From NCBI RefSeq assembly GCF_016584665.1, contig NZ_BBJB01000040.1, positions 1 through 58,057 on the forward strand: a stretch of 58,057 nucleotides of DNA, in the 5' to 3' direction. Below, one piece after another: positions 9,127 through 16,826 of the stretch (positions are counted from its first letter, which is position 1; every line of letters begins with the position of its first letter). Under the pieces are notes generated by a model, which was not told the DNA's origin, did no database searches, and saw only the letters and a program-made list of their open reading frames with translations. The position numbers and the translations under genes were made by a program. The DNA is from Pseudanabaena sp. lw0831 (lineage in GTDB: Bacteria > Cyanobacteriota > Cyanobacteriia > Pseudanabaenales > Pseudanabaenaceae).

Positions 9127-9225
9127 AAATTTAAGATACCTCAGATCTTGCACCATTCTAGAAAGGGGTTGCAAAGAGAGCAAAAGTGTGAAAAAAAGGG
9201 GTGGTAATAAATTCAAATAACGATT

Positions 9226-9561
9226 ATGGAAAGCATCGTTAAGTACGCCCAAGGACTAGTGTATAGCCTACTGTGTTTGATGCCAAGTGTGTATCAAAAA
9301 GCAAGTCTCAATGCAATACTAGGACTATTTCTGGAAGCACAAGGTCATCCCTATCCAGAACATACAGAGGTAAAATCAGCGAGTGCGTTGAGTCGATTTC
9401 TCAATCACTATAACTGGTCAACAAGAGGGCTGATTCGAGCAACAAGGCAGGCTATTTTGGGACAAATCGGCAAGCATCGCCCAGCGAAACAAGTGCCATT
9501 CAAAGATATTGATAGACTTGACCACCTTAGAAAAATGCGGCAAGTTTTTACATTTGAGTAA
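9226..9561 (+). pseudogene. Transposase, N-terminal part (frameshifted)
   Basis: This frame gives the N-terminal helical, DNA-binding part of an IS4-like transposase (MESIVKYAQGLVYSLLCL to GKHRPAKQVPFKDI). After about residue 93 it runs out of frame to a stop at 9561. The catalytic domain continues in the +1 frame from near 9503-9511. An intact protein would read from QVPFKDI straight into LIDLTTLEKCGKF, so one base is missing or gained there. No obvious slippery heptamer supports programmed frameshifting at the join. Confidence 0.82.
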
Positions 9562-10369
9562 TCCCACGCAAAACGAGCCTGACCCATGGGTGAGAATACT
9601 AAACGGCAAGCGAGGACTACATCTGGTTGTACTGTATTTGGTCTATGGTGAGTGGCGCGTACCATGGAGTTTTAGAGTATGGCGCGGCAAAGGATACCCC
9701 AGTCCCTCTGACTTAGCTTGTAAGTTATTGGGGACAGTACCCAAGCAACTAACCCAAGGCACGACTGTGATTGTGCTTGCCGATACTGAGTTTAGTACCG
9801 TGAAGTTTTTCAATGCTGTCCGCGCAAAGTCTTGGCGCATTGTTGTCGGCGTACGCAACAATCGTAAACTTCAAGATGGACGTACAGTCAAACAGCTTTA
9901 TCGCCATGGCAAACGCGGACAACAAGTTTTGCTAGAAGGGCTAACTAAGCCTTTGACGATTTCTTGGTTTTGGCTCAAAAGAGCTGATAGTAAACGGGAG
10001 TTACGCTTTGTTGTCTCTTCGCATCCTTATTCTGGTGCTTATCTGGTGATGTTGGGACGTAAGCGTTGGGCAATTGAAGGCTTCTTTAAAACTATCAAAC
10101 ATCGCTTTGGTTTGCATTGTTTTGGGCAATCTACAAAACCTGGCGTTTATCGTTGGCTTATCCTCTCTCTACTTTCTTATCTTTTGGCTCATTGGATCGA
10201 TCAATGGTTTCTTCCTCCTGTCTTGGACTGGAAAGCTACCTGTGATTTAACTCTTTCTATTTTATTCCCTTCTGTCCTTTGGTTGAAACTTCTCAGGTAT
10301 CTTCAAATTAGTGCCGATATTGCTGCTCGTCATGGCTTTGAAATTGTTCTCAAACCCATTCCCACTTAA
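9509..10369 (+). pseudogene. Transposase, catalytic part (frameshifted)
   Basis: This frame carries the RNase H-like DDE core. The first Asp is in LIDLTTLEKCG, the second in VLADTEFST, and the Glu in KRWAIEGFFKTIKHRFG has the Y/R-E-K spacing of IS4-type enzymes. The frame is open upstream to 9434, so the break from the N-terminal frame can lie anywhere in 9434-9561. Protein similarity of the joined text puts it near 9503-9511. A TTG at 9509 is the only start-like codon here. Separate translation is unlikely. Confidence 0.82.
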
Positions 10370-10482
10370 CTCTTTCAGGAATGGTGCAAGATCTGAGATA
10401 CTGTTTTAAGAAACAAGTAATTAAACCTTCCAACGTAACAAACTGATTAATTAAGTACCTTGGCATAATCAAAAAACCAGAG

Positions 10483-10525
10483 CCAAAAACTGTACTGACC
10501 GCGCAGCAGGCGGTACAATTTTTGG
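10483..10525 (-). terminator. Hairpin downstream of the SDR gene
   Basis: The 13-base outer arms at 10483-10495 and 10513-10525 differ from perfect by one G-T pair. The bases after it (10521-10557) repeat the sequence at about 15-50: GGGTTTATATTTAATTG, then TAGCTACTTA. Confidence 0.6.
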
Positions 10526-10553
10526 GGGTTTATATTTAATTGTGCTTAGCTAC

Positions 10554-11297
10554 TTAAATGGAAGTTGGCAACATCATTGCCATTGCTTTTTCAAGAGATT
10601 TAGGATCTTGAAGCAACTGGGCAGCCATTGCTTTGGCTTGTTCCCCAGGATAAACATCTTCAACCTGATCGATTACCGCTTGTAAGGCATCTCTGACAAC
10701 GTCTTCGGGAGACACCTTGGGATCGGGATAGGATTTCCCCATGCCAATGTCAATGGTCGCAGGTAACACTGCTACCACTAGAGTTCCTTGAGCCGCTAGC
10801 TCTGCACGGACTCCCTGTGTAAGGGATAGAGTAGCCGCCTTAGATGCACTATAACTACCATTAAAAGGAAGGTTGACTTTCGCTACCATCGATATCATAT
10901 TGACGATCGCACCACCTTGATTGTGACTAAGCACAGGGGCAAAAGCACGACACATCATTAAGGTTCCAAAATAGTTGACTTCAATTTCCATCCGAGCTTG
11001 GGATAAATCCTTAGCAGCAATTAGTCCCTGATTGAAACCAACCCCAGCGTTATTGATCAGTAATGTCACATCTTGACATAGGGAAGCTGCTTGGTTAACG
11101 GAATCTTCGTCAGTAATTTCTAGAGCAATTGGAACAATTCTTTCGGGATCGCTAGCCACCAGTGACGCTAGTTTCTCTATGTTACGCGCACCTGCGTAGA
11201 TTTTGGCAGCCCCCTGAGATCGCAACGCCTCAACATAGTACTGACCTAAACCGCCATTCGCTCCAGTTACTAGAGCAATACTATTCGCAATTTCCAT
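10554..11297 (-). CDS. Short-chain dehydrogenase/reductase
   Basis: This is a classical SDR oxidoreductase of about 247 residues. TGANGGLG binds the nucleotide near residue 10, LLINNAGVG is the NNAG motif near 80, and YSASK with the upstream Ser is the active site near 150. The substrate is unknown. The ATG at 11295-11297 follows a strong ribosome site (GAGGG five bases before). A GTG four codons upstream lies inside that site and is rejected. It is the last gene of the CDGSH-MFS-SDR-SDR series on the minus strand and follows a broken SDR gene. Confidence 0.87.
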   Translation of the reverse strand: MEIANSIALVTGANGGLGQYYVEALRSQGAAKIYAGARNIEKLASLVASDPERIVPIALEITDEDSVNQAASLCQDVTLLINNAGVGFNQGLIAAKDLSQARMEIEVNYFGTLMMCRAFAPVLSHNQGGAIVNMISMVAKVNLPFNGSYSASKAATLSLTQGVRAELAAQGTLVVAVLPATIDIGMGKSYPDPKVSPEDVVRDALQAVIDQVEDVYPGEQAKAMAAQLLQDPKSLEKAMAMMLPTSI

Positions 11298-11334
11298 TGT
11301 TTCCCTCACTAAATTAAACTCTAATTTTTTTTTT

Positions 11335-11569
11335 GTGAAGCACTTGATGAATCCACCATCGCTAATGCGCTTAGCCGCTTGCTTTAGTATAAAGAAAGTT
11401 CCTTTACTCCGCGACTTTGAAAATCTGCGATAAGAGTTTCAGCTTTCTCTTTATTCCCGACATAGGTGATTGCTACTTTAGCTCCATCTATGCTGAATCG
11501 TTCAGAGATCGCCTTACCAATACCTCTGGAAGCCCCTGTAACCAGAGCAACTTTCCCTTTGAGTGACAT
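11335..11569 (-). pseudogene. SDR gene with a large internal deletion
   Basis: A strong ribosome site (GGAGG) and ATG at 11567-11569 begin a typical FabG-like SDR: MSLKGKVALVTGASRGIGKA, then KVAITYVGNKEKAETLIADF. The frame stops at 11384 after only 61 codons. About 10 bases further on, another frame reads KQAAKRISDGGFIK. This matches the segment that normally follows about 60 residues later, just before the catalytic Ser. The middle of the gene, the active site and the rest are gone. Only a nucleotide-binding stub could be made. Confidence 0.8.
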
Positions 11570-11608
11570 AAATTTACCTCCTCGATAAATTTGCAGTAAA
11601 AACAATTT

Positions 11609-12793
11609 TTAATCGTGCCAATTCCAAAGCAAAATCACGAAGGCAAAAGCTAATATCACCATCGCAATCCCTGCTACGCCGTAGGTCATATTCAATCCGA
11701 TCGCGAGGCTCAAAGGTTGGCTCACGAGGGGTGATACGAACTGACCTAAAAACATAGAATTTGTTAAACCACCTAAAATCTTGCCGCGCATATTCGCAGG
11801 AGTAGCGGAAGTCAGACAAAAGGTCATATTTGGCATAACCAAACCCAGTCCAATTCCTACAGTTCCTAAACCTACAACAACAATTGCAAAACTACTGCCA
11901 AGGCTAATCAAACCAAACCCTAAAGCCATAGTACTAAAAGCGATTCCATAGATGCTAAAAAATGTCAGCTTGGCTTTGATCCGTTGATATTGAAAAGCAG
12001 AGATAGCAGAACCAAGAGTGCAAATTGCGATCGCGATCCCACTTTGAGAAGCAGAGGATTGGAATAAATTCTTAAGATAAAAGGGGATCTGCACTGGAAT
12101 CGTATAAAAAGCCATCTGACCTAGCAATGCGGCTGCAAATGTCAGACCAACAATTAGATATGGCAAGCGACTAGACTTTTCAGAATGATTAGAAGATTGA
12201 GTTGAATCTTGGCGCGGTGGCTCTGACAGAAAATACAAGACCGCAGGCAATACCAACAATGCCGCGAAGTAGATCAGAAAAGGATTACGCCACCCGATAT
12301 CGGTCAACCATCCGCCCAAAGAGACAAATACCACACCGCCTAAAGAACTAAAGGCAGCCTGTAAGCCCAGAAACTTTCCTCTAGGTGCCCCACTGTAGTA
12401 GTCAGCAATTAAAGCAGTGGTAGAAATGGAAATCCCTGCAACGCTAACTCCTAGTAACGCTCGACTAATAATAATCGTATCTAAAGAATTTAGCCATAAG
12501 CCTGAACTACCCGATAAGCCATAGATAATTAGGGATAGAAATAATAAGGGTTTTCGTCCTATCCGATCTACTAAAACCCCTAGTAATGGAGCGCTGATCG
12601 CTATAAATAGCGCGGGTAGAGTCAGTACTAACCTTACCCAATAAGCAGAGTTTGGTACTGATTCAAAATGCTTTAACATCGCAGGCAAAGAAGGTGCGAT
12701 CGTCGCACTTGCCATGATTGTCAGCATACTAGCAACCAGCAAGGTCACGCGAGTAGGCAAAGAGTTGTATTTTTGGGCGATCGCAATTTTCAT
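11609..12793 (-). CDS. MFS drug/multidrug efflux transporter
   Basis: The 394 residues form about 12 hydrophobic segments, the usual length for a major facilitator exporter. Motif A GVLVDRIGRKP (near 72-82) lies between helices 2 and 3, and RALLGVSVAGISIS and LGGWLTDIGWRNPF follow as in DHA1-type drug:H+ antiporters. A hydrophilic loop rich in Ser (near 200-212) separates the two six-helix halves. The substrate is unknown. It lies 15 bases downstream of the CDGSH gene and 39 bases before the truncated SDR start, which suggests one transcript. Confidence 0.88.
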   Translation of the reverse strand: MKIAIAQKYNSLPTRVTLLVASMLTIMASATIAPSLPAMLKHFESVPNSAYWVRLVLTLPALFIAISAPLLGVLVDRIGRKPLLFLSLIIYGLSGSSGLWLNSLDTIIISRALLGVSVAGISISTTALIADYYSGAPRGKFLGLQAAFSSLGGVVFVSLGGWLTDIGWRNPFLIYFAALLVLPAVLYFLSEPPRQDSTQSSNHSEKSSRLPYLIVGLTFAAALLGQMAFYTIPVQIPFYLKNLFQSSASQSGIAIAICTLGSAISAFQYQRIKAKLTFFSIYGIAFSTMALGFGLISLGSSFAIVVVGLGTVGIGLGLVMPNMTFCLTSATPANMRGKILGGLTNSMFLGQFVSPLVSQPLSLAIGLNMTYGVAGIAMVILAFAFVILLWNWHD

Positions 12794-12808
12794 GATCCGA
12801 GTTTATTT

Positions 12809-13078
12809 TTAGGCTGAGACTGAATCGGTCAATTTCAAATGAGAACCATCACAGCTTGGTGCTCCAGCAGTATATTTACAAAGACATAAAGCCATTTTCT
12901 TTGGTTCAGATAGCTCAAATACTACGGGACGGAAATCAGTTCCCTTGTGTGCGCCATTACAGAAAGGTTGATTTACTGACAGCCCACAACTACACCAGAA
13001 ATACTTTCCTGCTTCTAGAGTCATTACTACTGGTTTTTTATCAACAATTTTTGGTTCAGGTAGGTTGGTTTCTGACAT
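12809..13078 (-). CDS. Twin-CDGSH iron-sulfur protein
   Basis: Two CDGSH-type motifs are present: CSCGLSVNQPFCNGAH and CLCKYTAGAPSCDGSH. Each supplies three Cys and one His for a [2Fe-2S] cluster. The protein is about 89 residues from the ATG at 13076-13078. An earlier start would add 12 residues without similarity. CDGSH proteins act as small redox or Fe-S carriers. It heads the minus-strand MFS/SDR unit, so a redox or detoxification role is an inference. Confidence 0.9.
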   Translation of the reverse strand: MSETNLPEPKIVDKKPVVMTLEAGKYFWCSCGLSVNQPFCNGAHKGTDFRPVVFELSEPKKMALCLCKYTAGAPSCDGSHLKLTDSVSA

Positions 13079-13216
13079 AATTTCAGTGAATAAGTTAGTA
13101 GGTATTAACTGCAATAGAATCTATTTTTAATTGCATTCGCATGTTATCAGGAAGATGCATTATCAGTCCCTAGCGTCACGGCTTAAATTCGTTAAACAAT
13201 TGACTGGTTTATACCC

Positions 13217-13228
13217 GTACTTAAGTAC
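13217..13228. promoter_or_regulatory. 12-bp palindrome in the divergent promoter region
   Basis: GTACTTAAGTAC is a perfect palindrome between the divergent CDGSH and histidine-kinase genes. It is a plausible operator for the adjacent NarL-type regulator. There is no direct proof. The related string TGTACTTAAG occurs at 20071-20080, upstream of another regulator gene. Confidence 0.35.
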
Positions 13229-13300
13229 AGGATTTGTGTCTGGATCAAGAAAATGTAGAAATCGTTATAGAATTAAGCCGATATTAGCAAACCGAAACAG

Positions 13301-15670
13301 ATGCCGCAGGACTTCTTAGCTCTAAATGAAGATAATAAGGAGACATTAGGCGATCGCCTGTTACGAGCCTCTGCGAATGCTACCAATGCCTTACTCACAA
13401 TTCCATCCGTTGATGATGCAGTTAATACAGCCCTTAAGATTATTGGTGAGGCATTGGATACTGATCGCGTTACCGTAATTGAGAATTTTGATTGTCCAGA
13501 ACAACAGCTACCTTGTTGGAAAATGTTATATGAGTGGGATTCTCCAGACACCGTCTCACAAATTACCCATCCAGAAATTTCTCAAGGAACATATGAAGGT
13601 ATTGAATCATGGTATGAAAGCATTAACCAAGATCGAAGCTTAATTTATTTGACTAAGGACATGCCCGAACCATTTCGGAGTGGTCAAGAGAAACTTGGAG
13701 TGAAAGCACTACATGTTGTTCCGATTTTTGTGGAAAATAAATGTTGGGGAGTAGTTGGTATTGATGACTGTCGTGAAGTAAAACATCGAGGTCAATCTGA
13801 ATTATCAGTACTAAAAATTGCGGCGAATTCTATTGGTAGTGCAATTCAGCGCGATCGCACTCAGAAAGCTCTGCTTCGATCTGAACAAGAACGTGCAACC
13901 GAATTAGAAAAAGTAAATAAAGCCTTACGCGGTGGGATCGCAGGTATGGCAAGGCTCGAAAATCTAGAGCATGTTTTAGCAGAGATGTTAAAAGTGAGTA
14001 TGGAAATATCGGGAGCACATTCGGGTGCAGTAGTCTTAATAGAAGAGGATTTTCTTTGTTATCCAGTGCTATTTGACAACAAAGGATTGGTAGATCCACA
14101 AATCCAAAGATCGCGAGGATTAAATGTTTCAGCACTTTCACCAGAATTAATGGATCTAGCTCTAAGTATTCTTAAATCGCCAAACACTTGGGTCGTAAAC
14201 CCTAACGATCCGAGAATGCCTCCAGAATTTGTAGCATTTCACCAAGAACACAATAATCGTTCTATTAGGCATATACCAATGCAGATTAGCGATCGCTTAA
14301 TCGGTTGGCTAGGGCTTGGCTTTGCCGAAGAAGACCCACCTATGGGTAAAAGCTTTGGATTGCTAAAAGTTCTCGCTGAACAGATGACGATGGTAGTAGA
14401 AATGTTGCGCTTATCTAATGAAGCGAAGCAGACTGCGATCGCCCGTGAGCAAGAAAAAGCCGCAAAAGAAAGAGCCACCGAACTAGAAAAGATCAATGAG
14501 ACCCTACGTCGCAGTCTCACTTGGCTAGCAAGAGAAGAAAATCTCAATAATTTTTTAGAACAGATCTTGCTAGAAATTAGTGCTACTGTGCAAGCCGATC
14601 TGGCGCATTTATTGGTATTACATCAACCAGACAGAATACTAGAGGTGGTAGCAAGGGTAATTAATGGTGAACTCATCCAAAAACCTTCCCCATCTGAACC
14701 TGCCATTTTTTCTACTCCCTTTTCAGCAGATATTACCCCTTTATTTTCGATGATGGAGGAGCAGAACCTTGTCCTAATCGAAGATGTGGCGAAACTACCA
14801 CCAGAACTTAAAGCAGTTGCTTGGCCAGATAGTATCGAGTCTCATATTCGAGGAGGATATAAAGCCTGCGGAATTCTGGTGCTAAAAACTGGCGATCGCA
14901 GCGTGGGTTTTCTCGGTCTATCTTTTAACGAAAAGCTTGAGCTAGTAGAAGAAAAACGCCAACTAGTAATTGCTTTGGCAAATCAAGCAGCACTGGCAAT
15001 TCTGTTAATTCAATTAGCTGAACAATCCAAACAAGCAGCTTTGTATGAAGAACGCAACCGTTTAGCGGGTGAAATTCACGACACCCTCGCCCAAGCTTTT
15101 ACAGGGATATCGCTCCAGTTGGGTGTAGCAAAGTGGTTATTTAATGAAGATCCTAAAACTATAGAACCAATCCTCGATCGCATCAACGAAATCGCTCAAT
15201 CTGGACTAGCCGAAGCCCGCAGATCTGTTTGGGAAATTTATCCAACCGCCCAAGAATATGCTGACTTAGCGAACAAACTATCTCAATATATTGAAAATCT
15301 TAAACAAACAGCTCTCGATAATTCTCTACTAGTTGACTTTCAGATCTTCGGAACAGCTTATCAGGTGGCTGCGATAATTGGATACAACTTACTTAAGATT
15401 GCCCAAGAAGCGATTATCAATGCTTTAAAGCACGCTAAGCCGAAGAATCTCTCAATTGTTCTTACCTACAAAAGCTCTCTTATCTCTCTTGCAATTACAG
15501 ACAATGGTTGTGGGTTTCAACCTAGTCTGGATAACGGCGGTTTTGGTATTTTGAGTATGTCAGAGCGTAGCGATCGCCTTGGTGGACAACTATCAATTAA
15601 CAGCATTTTAGGACAAGGCACAGAAGTTTTAGTAGAGATTCCATTGGAGACCCAAAATCATGATCGATAA
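13301..15670 (+). CDS. Three-GAF NarL-type sensor histidine kinase
   Basis: The 789 residues hold three GAF-like sensor domains (about 30-195, 215-375 and 405-570), joined by helices with repeated RATELEK coiled-coil text. A HisKA_3 dimerisation domain follows with EIHDTLAQ, phospho-acceptor His593. The C-terminal ATPase has an N-box QEAIINALKHA, a G1 box TDNGCGF and a G2 box GGFGILSMSERS. There is no membrane segment, so it senses a cytoplasmic signal. GAF1 has no obvious CBCR chromophore Cys motif. The stop overlaps the start of the response-regulator gene by 11 bases, so the two are translationally coupled and a cognate pair. Confidence 0.93.
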   Translation: MPQDFLALNEDNKETLGDRLLRASANATNALLTIPSVDDAVNTALKIIGEALDTDRVTVIENFDCPEQQLPCWKMLYEWDSPDTVSQITHPEISQGTYEGIESWYESINQDRSLIYLTKDMPEPFRSGQEKLGVKALHVVPIFVENKCWGVVGIDDCREVKHRGQSELSVLKIAANSIGSAIQRDRTQKALLRSEQERATELEKVNKALRGGIAGMARLENLEHVLAEMLKVSMEISGAHSGAVVLIEEDFLCYPVLFDNKGLVDPQIQRSRGLNVSALSPELMDLALSILKSPNTWVVNPNDPRMPPEFVAFHQEHNNRSIRHIPMQISDRLIGWLGLGFAEEDPPMGKSFGLLKVLAEQMTMVVEMLRLSNEAKQTAIAREQEKAAKERATELEKINETLRRSLTWLAREENLNNFLEQILLEISATVQADLAHLLVLHQPDRILEVVARVINGELIQKPSPSEPAIFSTPFSADITPLFSMMEEQNLVLIEDVAKLPPELKAVAWPDSIESHIRGGYKACGILVLKTGDRSVGFLGLSFNEKLELVEEKRQLVIALANQAALAILLIQLAEQSKQAALYEERNRLAGEIHDTLAQAFTGISLQLGVAKWLFNEDPKTIEPILDRINEIAQSGLAEARRSVWEIYPTAQEYADLANKLSQYIENLKQTALDNSLLVDFQIFGTAYQVAAIIGYNLLKIAQEAIINALKHAKPKNLSIVLTYKSSLISLAITDNGCGFQPSLDNGGFGILSMSERSDRLGGQLSINSILGQGTEVLVEIPLETQNHDR

Positions 15671-16286
15671 ATCAATCCGAATTATGGTGGTGGATGATCA
15701 TCCGATTGTAAGAAGTGGATTGGTATTAATGATCAAGTACACTCCCAATATGGAAATTGTAGCTGAGGCAAATAATGGACTGGAAGCCATTGAGTTGTTC
15801 CGTCAGCAGCGACCAGATGTCACTTTAATGGATTTACGAATGCCAGAGATGAGTGGAGCAGATGCGATCGCCGCCATTCATCAAGAATTTACGGAGGCAA
15901 AAATTATTGTTCTCACGACTTACGATGGCGACGAAGATATTTATAAAGGCTTAAAGGCAGGAGCCAAGGGATATATTTTTAAGAATGCACCTGTGGATGA
16001 GATTATTAAAGCTATCAAAACAGTTTATGAAGGCAAAAAATATATTCCCCCTGAAGTTGGTGAAAAGCTCTCTGAAAGGCTCAACCGCCCCCAATTATCC
16101 AACCGAGAACTAGATGTATTAAAACTTGTGGCGAAAGGGCTGAATAACCAACAAATAGCCAGTGAGTTATATATTTCCGAAAGTACGGTCAAGTATCATA
16201 TCAACAGTGTTTTAAGTAAACTGAGCGTAAGCGATCGCACTCAAGCAACATTAGTTGCGATCAAGCGCGGAATCGTTAGTTCTTGA
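15660..16286 (+). CDS. NarL/FixJ-family response regulator
   Basis: The receiver domain has the acidic pair Asp12-Asp13, phospho-acceptor Asp58 in TLMDLRMPEMSG, the switch Thr in VLTTYDGD and Lys108 in GYIFKNAP. The C-terminal LuxR-type helix-turn-helix spans about 145-205 with LSNRELDVLKLVAKGLNN and SESTVKYHINSVLSKL. The length of 208 is standard. It overlaps the kinase gene and is its likely target. Divergent genes for a CDGSH protein, an MFS exporter and SDRs are candidate targets. Confidence 0.95.
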   Translation: MIDKSIRIMVVDDHPIVRSGLVLMIKYTPNMEIVAEANNGLEAIELFRQQRPDVTLMDLRMPEMSGADAIAAIHQEFTEAKIIVLTTYDGDEDIYKGLKAGAKGYIFKNAPVDEIIKAIKTVYEGKKYIPPEVGEKLSERLNRPQLSNRELDVLKLVAKGLNNQQIASELYISESTVKYHINSVLSKLSVSDRTQATLVAIKRGIVSS

Positions 16287-16366
16287 AGCAGATCGCAATT
16301 TCTTACAGCGCTTTCCCAACTTAGTCACAACAAAAAACTCTATCAGTCAATAATACGGAGATAGCA

Positions 16367-16600
16367 ATGGATTCAGGTTATTTTAAAGATATTATGGACA
16401 ATCGCAATCAATGGTTAGAAGAACAAATTCGGCAGTTGAGTATCGATTTGCTTGAGATCGGCACTTATACCTGTACAGCCTGTGGAGAGGTATTAGGTGA
16501 GTATATTATTGACCATTCAGGAGAAAAGTTTAGACTTTCTAAATCTGAGACCTATTCATTCCTTAAATTTATTCTTACAACTAAATCACCCTCAAAGTAA
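16367..16600 (+). CDS. Small protein with one CxxC pair, function unknown
   Basis: The gene has a good ribosome site (GGAG, nine bases before ATG). The 77 residues begin with a helical, acidic part (MDNRNQWLEEQIRQLSIDLLE), followed by YTCTACGEVLGEYI. One CxxC pair could bind metal as half of a zinc ribbon, or form a disulfide. I do not recognise a family. It lies 80 bases after the response regulator on the same strand and may be in the same transcript. Confidence 0.6.
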   Translation: MDSGYFKDIMDNRNQWLEEQIRQLSIDLLEIGTYTCTACGEVLGEYIIDHSGEKFRLSKSETYSFLKFILTTKSPSK

Positions 16601-16607
16601 ATTAGTC

Positions 16608-16703
16608 CTATAGCAATGCAAGAGATAGATAGGACAAATCAAAACCCAAAAGATGAGTGGCGGCGCTTCGCACCGCCACTCATCTTTTGGGTTTTATGTC
16701 CTA
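16608..16703. repeat. 96-bp dispersed repeat, copy 1, with a 23-bp-arm hairpin
   Basis: This 96-bp unit recurs in inverted orientation at 51688-51783 with only two differences by my reading. Its core is a hairpin, arms 16641-16663 and 16673-16695, ending in GGGTTTTAT. The ATAGCAATGCAAGAG end and the TCCTA end lie outside the hairpin, so the repeat is larger than a terminator. Confidence 0.85.
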
Positions 16704-16752
16704 CAGCAATTACCAATCAAACGAACCACAAGAAATTTTTTGAAAGCGCTGT

Positions 16753-16771
16753 AAGCAAAACTTACATTGCT
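16753..16771 (-). repeat. AGCAATGTAAGTTTTGCT repeat, copy 1
   Basis: The reverse complement of this stretch matches 51670-51687 and, with two changes, 38716-38733. At 51.7 kb the same motif directly touches the 96-bp repeat, whereas here about 50 bases separate them. Confidence 0.6.
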
Positions 16772-16781
16772 TATATTACGC

Positions 16782-16826
16782 TAATCAAAGGATATAGCGA
16801 TTCTGAAGCGCTATATCCTTTGATTA
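16782..16826. terminator. 18-bp perfect hairpin overlapping the kinase stop codon
   Basis: Arms 16782-16799 and 16809-16826 pair perfectly around a 9-nt loop. The stop codon of the minus-strand kinase (16824-16826) is in the right arm. Confidence 0.8.

Larger units (their letters stand above)
9140..10397 (+). mobile_element. IS4-superfamily insertion sequence, 1258 bp
   Basis: A 19-bp perfect terminal inverted repeat starts at 9140-9158 and ends at 10379-10397. The four bases ATAC flank both ends (9136-9139 and 10398-10401), a likely target duplication. A 4-bp duplication fits IS701- or ISH3-like members of the DDE superfamily, but the family was not tested. The element holds one transposase gene broken into two frames. 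It lies between the flavodoxin-porin unit and the SDR gene. Confidence 0.88.

Noticed and set aside
9226-10369. Programmed frameshift in the transposase
   Set aside because: The join needs +1 (or -2) and no slippery heptamer is visible at it, so a mutation is more likely. It cannot be ruled out without an intact copy.
11574-11819. 81-codon open frame (minus strand)
   Set aside because: It is in a different frame of the MFS gene and has no similarity to a protein.
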